Shown piece after piece: positions 11,413 through 19,300 of a stretch of 20,923 bases of DNA (position 1 is the first letter of the stretch; every line of letters starts with the position of its first letter). Source of the DNA: a virus; the IMG/VR virus record IMGVR_UViG_3300007734_000452, positions 1-20,923 of that record. One strand, 5' to 3'. The notes under the pieces are model-generated. The model made no database searches. It was not told the DNA's origin and saw nothing but the letters and a program-made list of their open reading frames with translations. The translations under genes and the position numbers were made by a program.

Positions 11413-12089
11413 CGGCCAAGTTCTTTCAGCTTTGCATCGTCTGCCTTAATATCTTTCATCAGCCTATCAAGATCCGCACTTTGCCCTGCGTAGTGAATGA
11501 TCTGTGCGTCCTTATAGCGATCCAGCCCAAAATGTTCCTCAACGCTGGTCATGCAGTTATAGGCTGGGTCAAGGTTGCATGTGGCCGTGGACCATAAGTG
11601 AAGTTGCAGGTTCATCCAGGTTTGCTCGGCAAAGTGGTTTGGGAATAGGCCAATCGGCGGCTGGCTAAGTGCGCCCACTGCTTTGGGCGTAATGACAAAC
11701 ACACCGGTGTTGAAATAGAAACTAGGCTGGAATCCCGGAACAAACCCAAAGGCATCAGCCAATCCTTTTAGACCCGGCTTGCGGTCAAGATAAGCACCCT
11801 CGTCCAAGGCCATGAAGGTGCAGTCTGGCTCCAACAGCGTTCCAATATCCTCGCAATCCTCGGCCACCAGCACGTCACAATCCAGAAACGTCACCTGCTC
11901 GTATCCCTTGGTGGCAATGATGTTTCCGATTGCCAGCTTGCTATATTGCACAGGCTCGACCAGCGGCTTCTCAAATGATATCAAATCAATCTTGTGACGT
12001 TTGCAGTAAGACTCCATGCGCGGCTTGGTTAGCTCTAGCACCTTGTGCCACTTCTCTCCGAATGCCTGCGTGACGAGTGCTTTCTTCAT
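11409..12089 (-). CDS. GT8-like glycosyltransferase (GT-A fold)
   Basis: This 226-residue protein has the features of a small GT-A enzyme. A strand precedes the metal-binding DxD, FLDCDV with D70 and D72. FNTGVFVITP (126-135) matches the NTGvfv motif, and IIHYAG (197-202) supplies the C-terminal histidine motif used by GT8/glycogenin-like enzymes for Mn and UDP-sugar. The sugar and acceptor are unknown. Possible acceptors include host surface glycans, a virion protein, a hydroxylated residue or modified DNA. It is the second glycosyltransferase in the window, with a different fold from the GT9-like one, so it was probably acquired independently. Confidence 0.78.
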   Translation of the reverse strand: MKKALVTQAFGEKWHKVLELTKPRMESYCKRHKIDLISFEKPLVEPVQYSKLAIGNIIATKGYEQVTFLDCDVLVAEDCEDIGTLLEPDCTFMALDEGAYLDRKPGLKGLADAFGFVPGFQPSFYFNTGVFVITPKAVGALSQPPIGLFPNHFAEQTWMNLQLHLWSTATCNLDPAYNCMTSVEEHFGLDRYKDAQIIHYAGQSADLDRLMKDIKADDAKLKELGR

Positions 12090-12232
12090 TTCCAGATAAC
12101 TCCATTATCGTCAAGATCGCTGCTGAGAAGCATTAACTTGTTGTAAAGTGAATAGCCGTACCCATAACGCATGATGGTAATGCTGATGAGATCACCGATC
12201 CAGTAGCAAATCCATGCCAAGACAAGCTTCAT
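12086..12232 (-). CDS. Small phage membrane-associated protein, 48 residues
   Basis: The product starts MKLVLAWICYWIGDLISITI, a hydrophobic helix, followed by RYGYGYSLYNKLMLLSSDLD. From memory, this MKL..AWxCYWxGDLxS...YNRLMLxS layout recurs as a tiny conserved protein in many phages; its function is unknown. Its ATG overlaps the preceding stop as ATGA, and its stop overlaps the GT8-like start likewise. It is probably a membrane or membrane-surface protein. Confidence 0.66.
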   Translation of the reverse strand: MKLVLAWICYWIGDLISITIMRYGYGYSLYNKLMLLSSDLDDNGVIWK

Positions 12233-12411
12233 TTGTCGTTGCAATCGTAATCTTCCCATTCAAAAATACGGCAAGCGGCAACAGCTTCTTCCCTTGTTTC
12301 GTAAGTATCCCTGTGCTTCCACTCTTCCTGATTCCCTTCGCCCGTCTCGTCATAATAAACAGCCCAACCCGTTTTCCCGTCCTCATCAATTTCTTTCTTA
12401 ATCCATCTCAT
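12229..12411 (-). CDS. Hypothetical acidic protein, 60 residues
   Basis: An acidic protein with aromatic residues (start MRWIKKEIDEDGKTGWAVYY; end RIFEWEDYDCNDK). The segment DTYETREEAVAACRIFEWED has the look of a small beta-alpha unit. No family is recognised. ATGA junctions on both sides place it in the coupled chain. Confidence 0.6.
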   Translation of the reverse strand: MRWIKKEIDEDGKTGWAVYYDETGEGNQEEWKHRDTYETREEAVAACRIFEWEDYDCNDK

Positions 12412-12707
12412 AATCTAGGTAGTCCTTTCTTTAATTGCATCCATGCGAACAAAGCTCTTACCACGGCGCGTTCAAGATGGTCAAGCGCATTCTCTTCCGA
12501 CTCGTCCGGGCATGGATGGTTTAGGTGGATCTGCTGCTGGGCGGTGACTGCGTGTTTGATGCAGCGCGTAATATGGTAATCGTAGGTTGGCTTGTCTTTC
12601 CAGAACCACTCGCCATACGCAGACTTGGCGGACCCATTGCCCATCACCCTCCACACAATCTCTGAGGCGGCATCACCCATCTCTGAAATTGTGGGAGGGT
12701 TTTCCAT
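12408..12707 (-). CDS. Hypothetical helical protein, 99 residues
   Basis: A helical protein with conserved-looking charged motifs: TYDYHITRCIKHAVTAQQQI, then PDESEENALDHLERAVVRAL. The spacing of histidines, acids and DHLERA faintly recalls phage nucleotide-pyrophosphohydrolase-type (DUF5664) helices, but I do not claim membership. I chose the start at 12707 (TAATG with the exonuclease stop), not 12752, which would overlap the exonuclease by 46 bases. Confidence 0.62.
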   Translation of the reverse strand: MENPPTISEMGDAASEIVWRVMGNGSAKSAYGEWFWKDKPTYDYHITRCIKHAVTAQQQIHLNHPCPDESEENALDHLERAVVRALFAWMQLKKGLPRL

Positions 12708-13525
12708 TACAGCTTCATCCCCGGTGGGGTGTACTTCTTGGACCAAGCCCATACCTTGAGCATGGCTTGGAAGGCAATACCGGCCTCGTATAACTCTTCA
12801 TCCGACCAGCGATGGATGACCAAGGTTTCCGGGTCATTGGCCGCCAAGACCACCGAAACGCAAGCGCATTTCGGGTTGTCGGAGGCGATCCTGTAGGCCC
12901 ATAATTGGGCGCAATCAGAATCGTAGAATGGATCATACTTGGGGTTAACCTTCCTATTCTTTAGGTCGATGATAGCGTCCCCAATTCCCTTCAAGCGGAC
13001 GTAAGCATCGCACCGGCCAGCGTAGCCTGCGCCTACCAGCGCCTTTTCACACCAGTAGGTTTGCTCTACGTTGTCTTCCGCCCATTCCTTGAAGGTTTTT
13101 ATGTATGGCTGTAGATCGGCGTCCTTGCATGTTGCTCTGCCCATGAGGATATTCTCTGCTTGCTCATGCATACGAGTACCATGCTCGGCTGCCTTGGACG
13201 TGGATTCCTTGGAATCCTTGACTACGCGCCTAGCGTAATCCTCCAAAGATTCACCATCCTCTTTGGGCAGCGTGAGCGATGACATGATGGCCTGCTCGAT
13301 CTTCCATGCCGTGAGTTGAGGCTTATCCATGATGCCAAGCACGCTTGTAACGGACGGGAGTAACCCCATCTTCCGGGCATCAGCAACCGTGGTGTTACGC
13401 TCGTTCCCATTCTTTCCAATGACAACGTGCGCTGACTCGCCTTTCTCGGTATACCAATGACCCGCCTGGTCAGTAGCGACCAGACGGGTTTGGCTAGGCT
13501 CTTTTGATGTTATTGTGAGTGACAT
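12707..13525 (-). CDS. PD-(D/E)XK exonuclease, RecB/Cas4-like
   Basis: The nuclease core is readable in this 272-residue protein. HGTRMHEQAE (115-124) is the conserved histidine motif. GYAGRCDAYV (167-176) carries the first acidic residue, D173. IIDLKNRK (185-192) is the DxK motif, and DCAQLWAY (204-211) is the QxxxY motif. This set typifies phage recombination and replication exonucleases related to RecB and Cas4. It is next to an SSB-like gene and a resolvase-like gene, so it probably processes double-strand ends in phage recombination or resects host DNA. Its start shares a base with the SSB-like stop (TGATG). Confidence 0.84.
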   Translation of the reverse strand: MSLTITSKEPSQTRLVATDQAGHWYTEKGESAHVVIGKNGNERNTTVADARKMGLLPSVTSVLGIMDKPQLTAWKIEQAIMSSLTLPKEDGESLEDYARRVVKDSKESTSKAAEHGTRMHEQAENILMGRATCKDADLQPYIKTFKEWAEDNVEQTYWCEKALVGAGYAGRCDAYVRLKGIGDAIIDLKNRKVNPKYDPFYDSDCAQLWAYRIASDNPKCACVSVVLAANDPETLVIHRWSDEELYEAGIAFQAMLKVWAWSKKYTPPGMKL

Positions 13526-14172
13526 CAGAATGGCATCGTGCTGCCGTCAGCGGCGATGTTATCCACGGCCTTGACTGGCGCTACAACCGCACCGGACAAC
13601 TCCTTGCTCTCAAGAATCTTGCCCTGCAACCACTCAGGCATATCTGCAAATGCACCACCCTTGCCTTCCTCAATCTCGTAAAACACCTGGGTGTTCTCGG
13701 TGGTGGTAGGAGCCTTGACCGACTTGGGCAGCTTGGCCAAACCTTGAATGGCGCAATATTCGCGCCCGGCTTGGCTGGTCTTGCGGACCAGCGTGAGCAT
13801 CGCCGCCTTGCCTAGCAGGTTTTTCATGTTGAATGCTGCCAGTTCCTTGCTGGTGAAGCTCTGGCCACGCCAGGTCTCCAAGTGCTTGCGGAGCGTTGCA
13901 CGCTCGCCAAGGCTGCGGGTCAACTCCATGCTGACGACCATGGGCTTGGTCACCTTGGTGGTCTTGCCGTTCTCGGTCACTTCTCCTTCAATGGTATGGT
14001 CGGGAAGCTCAAACGCCAAGCGAACCTTGGGGGTCCACTTCTCGTCTCCGTCCCAGTTGGTTTTCTGCGTGCCAAGATCCACAATGCTAAAGCACACCCC
14101 AATGGTGGCTCCCGCTTCGGGCAGTTGGCGTTCTCCGTTTTTCGATTCAGTTGCGCTGATGGTTAGGCTCAT
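13525..14172 (-). CDS. Putative phage single-stranded-DNA-binding or annealing accessory protein
   Basis: This 215-residue protein has a beta-rich first half (WTPKVRLAFELPDHTIEGEV) and RSLGERATLRKHLETWRG in the middle. Its tail is DNIAADGSTMPF, where an acidic linker and a final phenylalanine recall the SSB-type protein-interaction tip. The pattern fits proteins commonly placed next to RecB-like exonucleases in phages and annotated as ssDNA-binding or DUF669-like; I could not check this. AAAGGAG precedes the ATG, which overlaps the resolvase stop as ATGA. Expected role: coating ssDNA during replication and recombination. Confidence 0.62.
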   Translation of the reverse strand: MSLTISATESKNGERQLPEAGATIGVCFSIVDLGTQKTNWDGDEKWTPKVRLAFELPDHTIEGEVTENGKTTKVTKPMVVSMELTRSLGERATLRKHLETWRGQSFTSKELAAFNMKNLLGKAAMLTLVRKTSQAGREYCAIQGLAKLPKSVKAPTTTENTQVFYEIEEGKGGAFADMPEWLQGKILESKELSGAVVAPVKAVDNIAADGSTMPF

Positions 14173-14630
14173 ATCATGTCTCCTTTATTGATGGTTGGTT
14201 GTTGTTGTATTGTGGGTGAAGTTATTGAAATTCCTTGTGCCACTGTTGTGCAATAAGGGGCTGGGTGAACGATGTCAATCTTCAAATTTGGCGGGGCAAT
14301 GTGACGGGCAATCTCGCAAACATCATCGGCCTGGAGGATGACTAGCCACTTCTTCTCGCCATTACGCCGAAAGAATACGGATGGAATTTTGTTGGCTGGG
14401 CAATCGGCTTTGGCCTGCCGCATCCATTCTTCGGGTTTAATCTGCTGGCAACGCTTGCCTTCGATGTGGAAGGGGAAATTGTCGCATACCACATCCCCGG
14501 AACCACCCTCTGGATTACCGGCGTACTGCTGGGTACGCCTAGCCTTCTGCCATCCCTGCTCCCGCAGGTAGCTCGCTAATTCCCGCTCCCCCGCCGCTCC
14601 CTTACGTCTTGAGTTGATTGCCATGCCCAT
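14169..14630 (-). CDS. Holliday-junction-resolvase-like PD-(D/E)XK endonuclease
   Basis: In this 153-residue protein INSRRKGAAGERELASYL carries the conserved N-terminal glutamate (E15). GSGDVV supplies D46, and FHIEGKRCQ supplies E57 and K59 of the D...ExK catalytic set, followed by a helical segment and the strand WLVILQADD. This layout matches small Hjc-like or VRR-type phage nucleases. It would cut branched DNA before packaging. The ATG at 14630 lacks a good ribosome site; the second ATG, two codons later, is equally possible. The last 30 residues are a Thr/Gln-rich tail (TSPTIQQQPTINKGDM). Confidence 0.72.
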   Translation of the reverse strand: MGMAINSRRKGAAGERELASYLREQGWQKARRTQQYAGNPEGGSGDVVCDNFPFHIEGKRCQQIKPEEWMRQAKADCPANKIPSVFFRRNGEKKWLVILQADDVCEIARHIAPPNLKIDIVHPAPYCTTVAQGISITSPTIQQQPTINKGDMI

Positions 14631-14657
14631 GATGCTATGGCAAATGTCAAACTCAGG

Positions 14658-14849
14658 TCAATGCTTTTTTTTCTTCAAATCCTCGGCCATAACAGCCATT
14701 AACCCTGCACCAGATAACTTCTTGGATATGTGTGGGTTATCAATGACCCACTTGGCGCAAGCTTCAAATGATTCAAGGTCATTTAACGCCCTTTCAAGGG
14801 CACGCCACGCCTTGATGGATTGATTTACAGATCGCTTATTATGCGCCAT
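14658..14849 (-). CDS. Small helical protein, 63 residues
   Basis: A basic, all-helical protein (SIKAWRALERALNDLESFEA), ending in a lysine run (DLKKKKH). The family is unknown. I chose the start at 14849 because AGGA lies 7 bases upstream; the longer version from 14915 would be mostly inside the nuclease gene. It overlaps that gene by 25 bases. A gap of only 27 bases follows before the resolvase-like gene. Confidence 0.55.
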   Translation of the reverse strand: MAHNKRSVNQSIKAWRALERALNDLESFEACAKWVIDNPHISKKLSGAGLMAVMAEDLKKKKH

Positions 14850-15214
14850 GATGATCCTGTTTTTGGGTAAAGTTTCTTGGTTGGTCCGCGACAATCCTGT
14901 GGTCTGATGATCCAAAATAAATCTTCATCCATAGCCCAACAAACCAAGACATCAACTTTGTCCTTGGTGTAGGCGGTCTTGCCCTCACTTCCGCCGCTGG
15001 TCATAAAACGATAGTACAATTTATCGCCCTCCGGCTTGGTTGTGGTTTTAACTTGGATGCGGATAAATTTTCCGTCTTTTTCCGCCACCAAATCATAGCC
15101 GGTAAAATCCTCCAATGGTGTCAGCACGCTATAACCATTGCGAAACAACGCACCAACCACCCTAGCCACACCAACCGCACCAATCTGGCGGCATGATAAT
15201 TTCTTGATTGACAT
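14825..15214 (-). CDS. PD-(D/E)XK-fold protein, PDDEXK_5-like
   Basis: In this 129-residue protein FTGYDLVAEKDGKFIRIQVK gives the D(x)nQxK catalytic arrangement (D41, Q54, K56) seen in the PDDEXK_5 family, found in intron-associated endonucleases and in many phages. Q in place of E is usual for that family. IGAVGVARVVGALFRNGYSV upstream is the typical helix. The role may be recombination, mobile-element cutting or host DNA degradation. I used the ATG at 15214; a GTG at 15229 extends it by five codons. Neither has a ribosome site. It is divergent from the secreted-protein gene, with 28 bases between the starts. Confidence 0.7.
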   Translation of the reverse strand: MSIKKLSCRQIGAVGVARVVGALFRNGYSVLTPLEDFTGYDLVAEKDGKFIRIQVKTTTKPEGDKLYYRFMTSGGSEGKTAYTKDKVDVLVCWAMDEDLFWIIRPQDCRGPTKKLYPKTGSSWRIISDL

Positions 15215-15242
15215 GTATGGTTGCAACACGCAGACTTTTTAC

Positions 15243-15575
15243 ATGAAAAGAATACTAATTGCAATGGCGGTGCTGGTGGCACCGGTTATGGGGGATGATT
15301 TTGCGGGTGGAGTATATGATTCTGGCAATGCCGTATTTAGCGGAGGCAAGGGATTGGCCATAACATCAAATGGGTTAATAGTTGATAACGGCATATTAAA
15401 ACTTACTCCAAATGGATGCTATTCTTCATGCGGCGATGTTTATTATGGAGGAAATGAAATTGTGACAAAAACAGGATACCTTTACTACGGATCGAATGGA
15501 ACAAAGGTTCAGTGCGGAGAGTATTATTCTGGAACGGCTGGATCAACTTATGTGTTTGAAAATGATTCGGAATGA
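15243..15575 (+). CDS. Small predicted secreted protein, 110 residues
   Basis: The start MKRILIAMAVLVAPVMGDD is a textbook signal peptide (basic start, hydrophobic core, small residues before DD). The mature part is Gly-, Ser-, Tyr- and Asn-rich with recurring short units (VYDSGNAVFSGG, GDVYYGGN, YLYYGSNG, GEYYSGTAG), suggesting a small repeat-built beta fold. It has three cysteines. No family is recognised. An in-frame ATG at 15138 is rejected because it would bury the signal. There is no ribosome site. A TTGACA at 15208-15213 is placed so that a weak -10 near 15231 would start transcription at the ATG. It abuts the lysin gene end to end with no gap. Confidence 0.62.
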   Translation: MKRILIAMAVLVAPVMGDDFAGGVYDSGNAVFSGGKGLAITSNGLIVDNGILKLTPNGCYSSCGDVYYGGNEIVTKTGYLYYGSNGTKVQCGEYYSGTAGSTYVFENDSE

Positions 15576-16301
15576 TTAGCCACCAAAAGCACCAAGCCGA
15601 TTGTTAATTCTATTCTCAAGCCCAAGAATAAATTTCTTTCTTCGCGGATCAGCAGCAACCCTTGCTCTTTCGTCATTTAATTGAGCTTGGCTGGCCGCAA
15701 CCATAAGTTGTTTTGGATTTACGCTACCAATAGCAGCAAGAGTTTTAGGCCCAATTGCTCCGTCAACAGCAACTTTGACACCAAGTAAGTTTAATCCCTC
15801 TTGGAGATACTTTGTTGCACCGCCCAGGCCACGATTAAACGCGAGATCCTGCGCAAATGGTTGGATAGTTTGTGGAAGCTGCAAGACAAGTGGGGCTGTG
15901 TACTGGCTAATATATTTAGCTGCTGCACTCTCTCTTTCTTGCGCTGGCAAGCTCGCAATCCTTCTGAATGCCTCTGGGTGGTATCGGTCATTGATTCCGG
16001 CTACTTCATAATCTCCACCCATATCACCAGCAGGCAAGGCGTAGACAGAAAGATTGCCTTTCTTGTCTCTTCGTCCTTCCCAATTTACTGTGGTTTTGGC
16101 TGCATTCACCAAATCAACATTTGAAACGCTTGTTGCAGGCTTTTCTTCTGGTTCTATAACGTCAAATCCAAGATCAATTTTTGGCTGTATGGATTCTTGC
16201 GGTTGATTTTGAATAATTGCTTTTTGCCGAACAGGCTCCTGCTGTGGCGCAGTTGTTGGTTTTGGAATATTGGCCTGCATCATCTTTTCATATCGTTCCA
16301 T
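15576..16301 (-). CDS. Virion-associated muramidase, GH108-like with peptidoglycan-binding domain
   Basis: The 241-residue protein has three parts. Residues 1-60 are a disordered Pro/Gln-rich region with one LGFDVIEPE motif (44-52), shared with the neighbouring large protein. Residues 64-120 hold VNWEGRRDKK, with likely catalytic E75, and DMGGDYEVAGI, matching the E...D.GG.T..GI plan of GH108 lysozymes. Residues 145-235 match the PG_binding_3 domain (FAQDLAFNRGLGGATKYLQ, VDGAIGPKTLAAIGSV). It would cut peptidoglycan, probably from within the virion during DNA entry rather than as the lytic endolysin, because it lies among virion proteins. The usual EGG is EGR here. AAAGGAG precedes the ATG. 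Confidence 0.78.
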   Translation of the reverse strand: MERYEKMMQANIPKPTTAPQQEPVRQKAIIQNQPQESIQPKIDLGFDVIEPEEKPATSVSNVDLVNAAKTTVNWEGRRDKKGNLSVYALPAGDMGGDYEVAGINDRYHPEAFRRIASLPAQERESAAAKYISQYTAPLVLQLPQTIQPFAQDLAFNRGLGGATKYLQEGLNLLGVKVAVDGAIGPKTLAAIGSVNPKQLMVAASQAQLNDERARVAADPRRKKFILGLENRINNRLGAFGG

Positions 16302-16302
16302 T

Positions 16303-19300
16303 TTATTTCTCCTTTGGTGTCAAGTAGTCCCTATTGTATTTTAGGAATTGCCTTTTACCATCTTCAGCACCACGATCATACGCTTTTTGTAAGGCTTTAA
16401 TCTTAAAATCTGCATCCATTCCATCAAATGTTGCGCTTTGAAACAAGCCATCCACAAGAGCTTTTCTCCTTTGACCAACATACTCCTGGTAAATTGCGTA
16501 CTGGTTCTCATCAAGCTGGTAGGTAATTTTCTTATCCATAACATTTCTTGACGGAACGGATGGTAACACATCAGCATTACCAGTTTCCTTCCATAGCCTA
16601 TATAAAGCTAGATTGGATTCATCGCTCGGAACTACTCTCGACCTTGTGAAATCAAGGAAATTATATAGAAAAGGATTTGCTCCTTCTGGAGTCTGCTTAA
16701 CTGGATTTCCCCACATATCCCTTTTGAGTGGCAACTCTTCCGCCCCAATCGCCTCGCGTGCAAACTCTGGCATCTTGGATTTCAAAACATTTGCGAAAAG
16801 TTGCAAGCTGTCATCTGTCTTTGCATCAATCATATTCTCACGACTTGCCTTATTGAAGGCTTGCAATGTGTTTGGGAATGGTATTGATGATATTGTTCCA
16901 TAAAGTGATTCTAGGTAGCTGTCATAATCTTCTTTTGAAATCGCATTAAGAAGAGTGTTTGTACTCTTTAAGAATGTTTGGTTGAGCGTATAGCTTGCAA
17001 CGGATGGAAGACCCTTGAGCGTTACATCAAGAACATCCTCAAGTAATCCAGATCCTTCATTCTTGCTCAATACGTTTGAGTACACGTTGAAGATTGTTCC
17101 AAGGTATCCAAAATTCTCATAGCTTGATATTTCGTCACCAGCTTGAATTGCTGGGTCTTCTCCATTCAATAGTCTTTTTAGGCCAGACATATTGATAGTA
17201 TTTGGAGGCTGTGTTTCGTATTGGATTCCACGTTCTTTTGGAGACTTTGGAGCAGATCCAGTAATAACACCAGCGCGATACAACGCAGCAGCCGCCCCTC
17301 CAATTACTGTTCCGACAATTGCACTTGAAGCCATCTCTAACGATTTGGCTCTATCTCCCTTGCTTGCATAATATGCACTCTTTGCAAAAGCAAGACCAGG
17401 TACTGCCAGGTTTACAACATCAGTAACAACATTAACTGGAGTTTTTGTATATGGAGCAACTACAGCTTTAGTTAGTGGTCCAACAATAGGAACAGACTTT
17501 ACCGCATTTGCAACAACTCCAACTACTGCCGTAAGCTTTGTGTCCTGCTGAAATGTTGCCTCTGCTGCCTTGTTTGATATTCCTTTAAGCTCTGTCTTCG
17601 TTGGAAATCTCACGCTTGCCAAAACTTCCTTTGGTGATTTTCCAGCTAAAATAGCCTGTTCTGCCAAAAGTCTGCCTTCTGCAAACCCTCTGGCTGGAAC
17701 GTCACCAAGAGTTAATGCCCTACCTACTGGCTCAGTATATAGTCCAATTATTCCCTCAGTAAGCTTCCGCACTCGATCAATAAAAGCGATGTTTCCTTTT
17801 GCATTTGTAACCATATCCTTGCCCGTAAATGCTTGGGCAAGAGATTTGAATACCGTAAATCCCTTCACACCCTCACCAGCCAAAGCTGAAGATGCTGGAA
17901 TACCTTCACCAAGGAATGCTCGAATTGCTTCCTTTGTCTTTTCAGTGCCGCGAATCATTGCGCCCCTTGTTGTAAGCGCAGATTGCATCATCGTTCTTTG
18001 TCCAGCTTTCGCTATTTCTTCTGGCGTTTTTCCACCCAAGACAGCTTTCTGTTTTGCAACAAAACTCAATACCGCATCTCCAGCGTTTGCTAGTGACCTC
18101 ACGCCAAGCTGCCCTACTGCTCTGGCTACGTTAAATACTGGATTCTTAACGAGAGATAACGGACTTAAAAGCGTAAGCTGTATGGCTTGTGGAAGTGTTT
18201 CTCCAAGAATTTTTTTAGGAAGAATACTATCCGAGTATCTTTGCAATTTAGTTGCTGCTTTTGCGGCTACATTTCTTGCATTTTCAGCGTCAATGGCTGC
18301 CTTATCCGTTGGATTTAATCTGTAAAATTTTTCTGCTTCAACTAATTTAGTTTTTGCCTGCTTGCTTGCATTAAATAATCGAAGAACATTATCTTTAACG
18401 CTTTGCGGAACACTTCTTTTTGCTGCCTCTGCTGCTTTTGATATGGTTGCCAAATACCCAGCAGGAGTATTCAAATATTCTTGTAAATTTCTTAACAATA
18501 CTCCTCCAAAAGAACCCGATTTTGTAAGTTCATTCCAGTTAATTGCAGCAGATGCTGGATCTGCATCAATTTGTCTTGCTGCAAGTATTGCATTTGCACC
18601 AATTCTTTCAGACTCGTCATAAGAAGAAGATGAAATGCCTCTTCTTGCAATTACATTTAACTCGTCATCGGATAACTCCTCAAGGTTGTTTTTAATCGCT
18701 GCAAGTGGAGTATTTGGCCTTACCGTATTTGGCTGAAGCGCAACTTCTGCTTTGAATGGCTCTGGTGATTTTTCAGATTTCAACACCCTTTCTGCCGTCC
18801 TAGCTATTTTAGATCCTTCTGGAACTTCTGGCATCTTAAACTCTGGCCGTACTGTTCCAGACTCAAATCCAGCCTCGCCGACTACGCCCGGGCGTATTGG
18901 TTGTTGGCCTTCGATAGTTCCAATAATCTCTGATGGTTGCGGCTTTGCCTGCAATGACGGAATAGCTTTAGGTTGCAACAATTGCTGGAATTTATCGATA
19001 GCTCTTGTTGGTCCCGCAAGCCCGGCACCAACAGCCATAGGCGTTGCAATCTCAAGAGACTTTGTTGTGATTGGGAACATCGCAATGTCAGCCTCGCGCA
19101 TCCTTTGGTAATCAGCGTATCCTTGCTCACCAGCCAAGATTCTTGCAAGTCCAGCTTGCCCCATTTCTCCTGCTTTATATCCAGCAGCACCTCCAGCTAA
19201 TCCTCCTGCAAGTATCCCAACCGGACCTGCTGGTGCGCCAGCGATTCCTCCAAGGATTGATCCCGCAACTGCACTAGCTCCAGGTATGATTTGCTCACCA

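Noticed and set aside
12707-14172. The SSB-like protein and exonuclease both begin MSLTI, suggesting duplicated starts
   Set aside because: The codons differ and similarity stops after five residues, so it is probably coincidence or a common favourable N-terminus.
13748-14191. 147-codon plus-strand frame opposite the SSB-like gene
   Set aside because: It is a shadow of the coupled minus-strand gene with no independent support.
17570-18325. 251-codon frame on the plus strand, antisense to the large virion protein
   Set aside because: It has no ribosome site and no recognisable domain. Long antisense frames are expected opposite a gene with this codon use, and the minus-strand gene is continuous and domain-like.
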